This document shows positions 60,532 to 64,000 of a DNA stretch of 64,000 nucleotides, one piece after another. Under the pieces are notes generated by a model. The model was not told where the DNA came from. It searched no databases and saw only the letters and a list, made by a program, of their open reading frames with translations. Made by a program: the position numbers and the translations under genes. Source of the stretch: Limnobacter alexandrii (GTDB lineage Bacteria; Pseudomonadota; Gammaproteobacteria; Burkholderiales; Burkholderiaceae_B); contig NZ_SWKN01000010.1 in NCBI RefSeq assembly GCF_005871185.1, forward strand, positions 62,001 to 126,000. Reading direction: 5' to 3'. Each line of letters begins with the position of its first letter. Position 1 is the stretch's first letter.

Positions 60532-62052
60532 TTAGGCCACACTGACCGGAATTTTTCCGATCTTGGCTTGCCATTCTTTGGGGCCGGTGTTGTGCACGGA
60601 AATACCGGTGCTGTCCACGGCAACGGTCACTGGCATGTCCTTGATCTCGAACTCGTAAATGGCCTCCATGCCCAGGTCTTCGAAACCCACCACCTTCGCA
60701 TTGGTAATCGCCTTCGAAACCAGGTAAGCAGCACCACCCACGGCCATCAGATACGCTGATTTGTTGTCGCGAATCGCTTCAATGGCGACTGGGCCACGCT
60801 CTGCCTTGCCGATCATGGCAATCAAGCCTGTTTTTTCCAGCATCATGCGGGTGAATTTGTCCATGCGGGTAGCCGTGGTGGGGCCAGCCGGGCCCACGGC
60901 TTCGTCGCGCACGGGGTCGACCGGGCCCACGTAATAAATCACGCGGTTGGTGAAATCCACAGGCAGTTTTTCACCTTTTTGCAGCATGTCAGCAATGCGC
61001 TTGTGGGCGGCATCGCGCCCGGTCAGCATTTTGCCGTTCAGCAGCAGGGTTTGACCAGGCTTCCAGCTTGCAACTTCCTCGGGCGTAAGCGTGTCCAGAT
61101 TCACACGTTTGCTTTTTTCGGTATCGGCTGTCCAGCTGACTTGTGGCCAGTCTGCCAAGTTGGGCACTTCCAGCTTGGCGGGGCCGTCACCATGCAAATG
61201 GAAATGCACGTGACGTGTGGCCGCACAGTTCGGAATCATTGCAATTGGCAATGATGCGGCGTGGGTTGGGTAATCCAGAATTTTCACATCCAGCACAGTG
61301 GTCAGGCCGCCCAGGCCTTGCGCGCCAATGCCCAAGGAGTTCACTTTGTCGTACAGCTCCAGGCGCAGTTCTTCGATGCGGTTGCTGGGGCCACGTTCAA
61401 GCAATTCATGAATATCGCAGGGGGCCATCAGGCTTTCCTTGGCCAGCAACATTGCCTTTTCGGGCGTACCGCCAATACCAATGCCCAAAATACCGGGTGG
61501 GCACCAGCCAGCGCCCATGGTGGGCACGGTTTTCAATACCCAGTCCACAATCGAATCGGAGGGGTTGAGCATCACCATTTTGGATTTGTTCTCGGAACCA
61601 CCACCTTTGGCTGCGCAAATCACTTCAACATCGTCGCCAGGCACAATTTCATAGTGAATCACAGCCGGGGTGTTGTCTTTGCTGTTTTTGCGCGCGCCGG
61701 CGGGGTCAAGCAACACAGAGGCACGCAGCTTGTTGTCAGGGTGCAGGTAAGCGCGGCGTACGCCTTCATTGACCATGTCGGTCACGCTCATGGTGGATTC
61801 CCAGCGCACGTTCATGCCCACTTTCAAGAAAACCACAGAAATTCCAGTGTCCTGGCAAATTGGGCGTTTGCCTTCCGCACACATGCGGCTGTTGGTCAAA
61901 ATTTGAGCAATCGCGTCTTTGGCAGCAGCACTTTCCTCGCGTTCATACGCCTTGCCCAAGGCCTGAATGTAATCAAGCGGGTGGTAATAGGAAATGTACT
62001 GGAAGGCATCAGCGATTGAACTGATGAAGTCTTCTTGCTTGATGGTGGTCAT
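60532..62052 (-). CDS. fumA: Fumarate hydratase, class I ([4Fe-4S])
   Basis: 506 residues. Reversible hydration of fumarate to malate; the cluster Cys residues are in PICQDTG, AGWCPPGILGIGIGG and PNCAATRHVHFHL. The oxygen-sensitive FumA type, with AKGGGSENKS in the middle. It forms a minus-strand pair with the UPF0114 gene upstream (34-base gap). icd and sodB nearby suggest that aerobic control of an FeS enzyme matters here. Confidence 0.93.
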   Translation of the reverse strand: MTTIKQEDFISSIADAFQYISYYHPLDYIQALGKAYEREESAAAKDAIAQILTNSRMCAEGKRPICQDTGISVVFLKVGMNVRWESTMSVTDMVNEGVRRAYLHPDNKLRASVLLDPAGARKNSKDNTPAVIHYEIVPGDDVEVICAAKGGGSENKSKMVMLNPSDSIVDWVLKTVPTMGAGWCPPGILGIGIGGTPEKAMLLAKESLMAPCDIHELLERGPSNRIEELRLELYDKVNSLGIGAQGLGGLTTVLDVKILDYPTHAASLPIAMIPNCAATRHVHFHLHGDGPAKLEVPNLADWPQVSWTADTEKSKRVNLDTLTPEEVASWKPGQTLLLNGKMLTGRDAAHKRIADMLQKGEKLPVDFTNRVIYYVGPVDPVRDEAVGPAGPTTATRMDKFTRMMLEKTGLIAMIGKAERGPVAIEAIRDNKSAYLMAVGGAAYLVSKAITNAKVVGFEDLGMEAIYEFEIKDMPVTVAVDSTGISVHNTGPKEWQAKIGKIPVSVA

Positions 62053-62086
62053 GAACTGCTCCTGATCGGTTGGTGTGCTTGTCTGT

Positions 62087-62626
62087 TTATTTTAGATGGC
62101 TTTTGGGATGTGCTGATTCATTCAGCAGCTTATCGCAGTACGCAATTGCCACAGCAGACAGCAGGAAAATGACGTGAATCGAGGCTTGGGCAATGATGGT
62201 TTTTTCGTCGTACTGCTCAGCGTTGATAAACGTTTTCAGCAGGTGGATGGACGAAATCCCGATAATTGCCATGGCCAGTTTTACTTTTAACACCGACGCG
62301 TTGACGTGGTCCAGCCACTCGGGTTGATCGGGATGGTTTTCCAGGTGCATTCGGCTTATAAATGTCTCATAGCCACCCACGATTACCATGATCAGCAGGT
62401 TGGAAATCATGACCACGTCGATCAGCCCAAGCACGATCAGCATGATGCCGGCTTCCGACAAGGTGTGTTCGATCGCGCCGCCGACCAGGTGCCACAGTTC
62501 AATCAGGAAGTGGTACACATAAACGGCTTGCGCAACGATCAGGCCCAAATACAGGGGTAGTTGCAGCCAGCGGCTCATGAAAATGAGACGCGCCAAAGGA
62601 GGGGGAAGTTTTTTGTGTTGTTCCAT
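62087..62626 (-). CDS. UPF0114 (YqhA-like) membrane protein
   Basis: 179 residues with about four membrane helices: YLGLIVAQAVYVYHFLIEL, EAGIMLIVLGLIDVVMISNLLIMVIVGGYETF, a third near 115-135 (VKLAMAIIGISSIHLLKTFI) and a fourth near 145-165. GGYETFISR is a conserved UPF0114 motif. Function unknown. Upstream of fumarase on the same strand. Confidence 0.85.
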   Translation of the reverse strand: MEQHKKLPPPLARLIFMSRWLQLPLYLGLIVAQAVYVYHFLIELWHLVGGAIEHTLSEAGIMLIVLGLIDVVMISNLLIMVIVGGYETFISRMHLENHPDQPEWLDHVNASVLKVKLAMAIIGISSIHLLKTFINAEQYDEKTIIAQASIHVIFLLSAVAIAYCDKLLNESAHPKSHLK

Positions 62627-62770
62627 TTTGTGACAAGTGTGCAGTGCAACAATGGTTGATCGGATGATGGCGCAAACTATAGCAGAACCAAGTCAGGCTG
62701 GCGCTACTCCCACCAAGCTGGAACGCGAATTGCTGTGGTGCGCCATGGTGTAAGGTGAGAGTAAGAGCTT

Positions 62771-62800
62771 TTGCCTATTGTTTATGCAAATAAATTAATA
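62771..62800 (+). promoter_or_regulatory. Possible acs promoter
   Basis: TTGCCT (62771-62776) and TTAATA (62795-62800), spacer 18 bases, 28 bases before the acs ATG; a weak sigma-70-like pair in an AT-rich stretch. Confidence 0.3.
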
Positions 62801-62828
62801 GAAAACTAAGTAACCCTTGGAGGACAGG

Positions 62829-64000
62829 ATGTCATCGATCGAATCAGTGTCACACGAAACGCGTGTGTTTGAGCCCAGTGCAGACTGGCAGCGCAGTGCT
62901 GCAATTGGCGGCATGGATGCTTACAAGGCCTTGTGCAAGGAAGCTGAAACGGATTTCGAAGGTTTCTGGGCACGTTTGGCCAAAGAGAACCTGCAGTTTG
63001 CCAAAGCCTACAGCCAGGTTTTGGATGAATCCAACCCCCCGTTTTACAAATGGTTCACGGGCGGCGAGCTGAACGTGTCGGCCAACTGCCTGGACAAGAA
63101 TGTGGATGCTGGCTTGGGCGACAAGGTTGCGCTGATTTTCGAAGCCGACGGCGGTGAAGTGACCAAGGTGACTTACAAGGAACTGTTGGGCAAGGTAAGC
63201 CGCATTGCCAATGGCCTGAAAAGCCTGGGTGTGAAAAAAGGCGACCGCGTGGTCATTTACATGCCCATGAGTGTGGAAGGCGTTGCAGCCATGCAGGCTT
63301 GCGCGCGCATTGGCGCCACGCATTCTGTGGTGTTTGGTGGCTTCTCAGCCAAAGCCTTGCAAGACCGTATCGTGGACACCGGCGCAGTGGCCGTATTCAC
63401 CGCCGACCAGCAAGTGCGTGGTGGCAAGCAGTTGCCGCTGAAGGCGATTGTGGATGAGGCGCTGAGCCTGGGCGGCTGCGAGGCCGTGAAAAATGTGATT
63501 GTGTACAAGCGCACCGGTGCCGATGTGGGCATGCAAGCTGGCCGCGATGTGTATTTGCATGAACTGGCTGACAAGCAAAGTGATGTGTGCGCCCCTGAAA
63601 TGGTGGATTCCGAACACCCACTGTTCATCCTTTACACTTCAGGTTCGACAGGCAAGCCCAAGGGCGTGCAGCACAGCTCGGCAGGTTATCTGCTGTGGGC
63701 CATGTTGACCATGAAATGGACCTTCGACATCAAGCCCAATGATGTGTTCTGGTGTACGGCGGACATTGGATGGATTACCGGCCACACCTACATTACCTAT
63801 GGCCCATTGGCAGTAGGCGCGACACAAATTGTGTTTGAGGGTGTGCCCACTTATCCCAACGCTGGCCGTTTCTGGGAAATGATTCAGCGCCACAGCGCCA
63901 CCATTTTCTACACCGCACCCACAGCGATTCGTTCATTGATCAAGGCCTCTGAGGCGGACGAGAAAGTTCATCCCAAGAGCTATGACCTGTCGAGCCTGCG
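62829..64000 (+). CDS. acs: Acetyl-CoA synthetase (partial, N-terminal part)
   Basis: About 390 residues before the window ends. [20 protein letters not shown], then [30 protein letters not shown] and [21 protein letters not shown] match Acs. Strong GGAGGACAGG before the ATG at 62829. It activates acetate with ATP and CoA. It is a paralogue of prpE at 57716. The C-terminal acetylation lysine is beyond the window. Confidence 0.92.
   Translation, partial: MSSIESVSHETRVFEPSADWQRSAAIGGMDAYKALCKEAETDFEGFWARLAKENLQFAKAYSQVLDESNPPFYKWFTGGELNVSANCLDKNVDAGLGDKVALIFEADGGEVTKVTYKELLGKVSRIANGLKSLGVKKGDRVVIYMPMSVEGVAAMQACARIGATHSVVFGGFSAKALQDRIVDTGAVAVFTADQQVRGGKQLPLKAIVDEALSLGGCEAVKNVIVYKRTGADVGMQAGRDVYLHELADKQSDVCAPEMVDSEHPLFILYTSGSTGKPKGVQHSSAGYLLWAMLTMKWTFDIKPNDVFWCTADIGWITGHTYITYGPLAVGATQIVFEGVPTYPNAGRFWEMIQRHSATIFYTAPTAIRSLIKASEADEKVHPKSYDLSSL

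Noticed and set aside
62664-62753. 29-codon frame (ATG to TAA) upstream of acs
   Set aside because: No clear ribosome site and too short to support; could be tested by ribosome profiling as a leader peptide.

Overview
The window reads as chromosomal sequence from a betaproteobacterium of the order Burkholderiales. The gene orders leuS-lptE, xseB-ispA-dxs, kdsB-trm112-lpxK-exbD-exbB, ribF-ileS-lspA-coaBC-dut, clpS-clpA and fkpB-ispH, plus a BPSS1780-type membrane protein and a DUF3579 protein, are typical of that group. A Limnobacter-like organism is my best guess at genus level; this is inference from gene content and was not searched. No tRNA, rRNA, CRISPR array, insertion sequence, integrase or prophage gene was seen.

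Layout. 1-3 kb: the end of an lptE-leuS operon, divergent from uvrD. 5.3-5.8 kb: a 535-base gene-free stretch made of large inverted-repeat structures. 5.8-8.4 kb: a minus-strand group (LOG protein, homoserine kinase, membrane protein) whose first start codon abuts the start of polA. 8.4-14.6 kb: polA, a Tat-exported dienelactone hydrolase-like protein, a ZIP metal transporter, a DMT exporter and a GntR regulator. 14.7-20.4 kb: a Rieske oxygenase divergent from the overlapping xseB-ispA-dxs-folE2 operon, then a DUF3579 protein. 20.5-26.3 kb: rpsT, murJ, adk, kdsB, a very short Trm112-like gene with a TTG start, lpxK, exbD and exbB (lipid A/LPS supply and a proton-driven motor pair). 26.6-33.9 kb: xseA, sodB, a DUF192 lipoprotein, icd, a cold-shock gene, clpS and clpA. 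34-41.3 kb: a diguanylate cyclase and the dut-coaBC-lspA-ileS-ribF group. 41.4-51.6 kb: purN, an RsmB-type rRNA methyltransferase, a fatty-acid desaturase, rpmG-rpmB, radC, gloA, fkpB-ispH, a CNNM/CorC-type protein, trhO and a GST. 51.7-56.4 kb: a lipid operon (long FabG-type reductase, thiolase, MaoC hydratase) facing a TetR regulator. 56.5-64 kb: a ferric-iron binding protein, prpE, an M48-like membrane peptidase, class I fumarase, a UPF0114 protein and the start of acs.

How the genes work together. Isoprenoid precursors are covered at both ends of the MEP pathway (dxs, ispH) with ispA using the products. Both subunits of exonuclease VII are present at separate loci. Acyl-CoA and central carbon genes (prpE, acs, fumarase, icd, the reductase-thiolase-hydratase operon) dominate the right-hand end.

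The most unusual signal is noncoding. Two related intergenic elements of about 180 bases (44782-44959 and 55431-55615) fold into the same long branched hairpin, and many differences between them are paired changes that keep the stems. Two further large palindromic structures of different sequence lie at 5325-5531 and 5612-5760. All sit between convergent genes.
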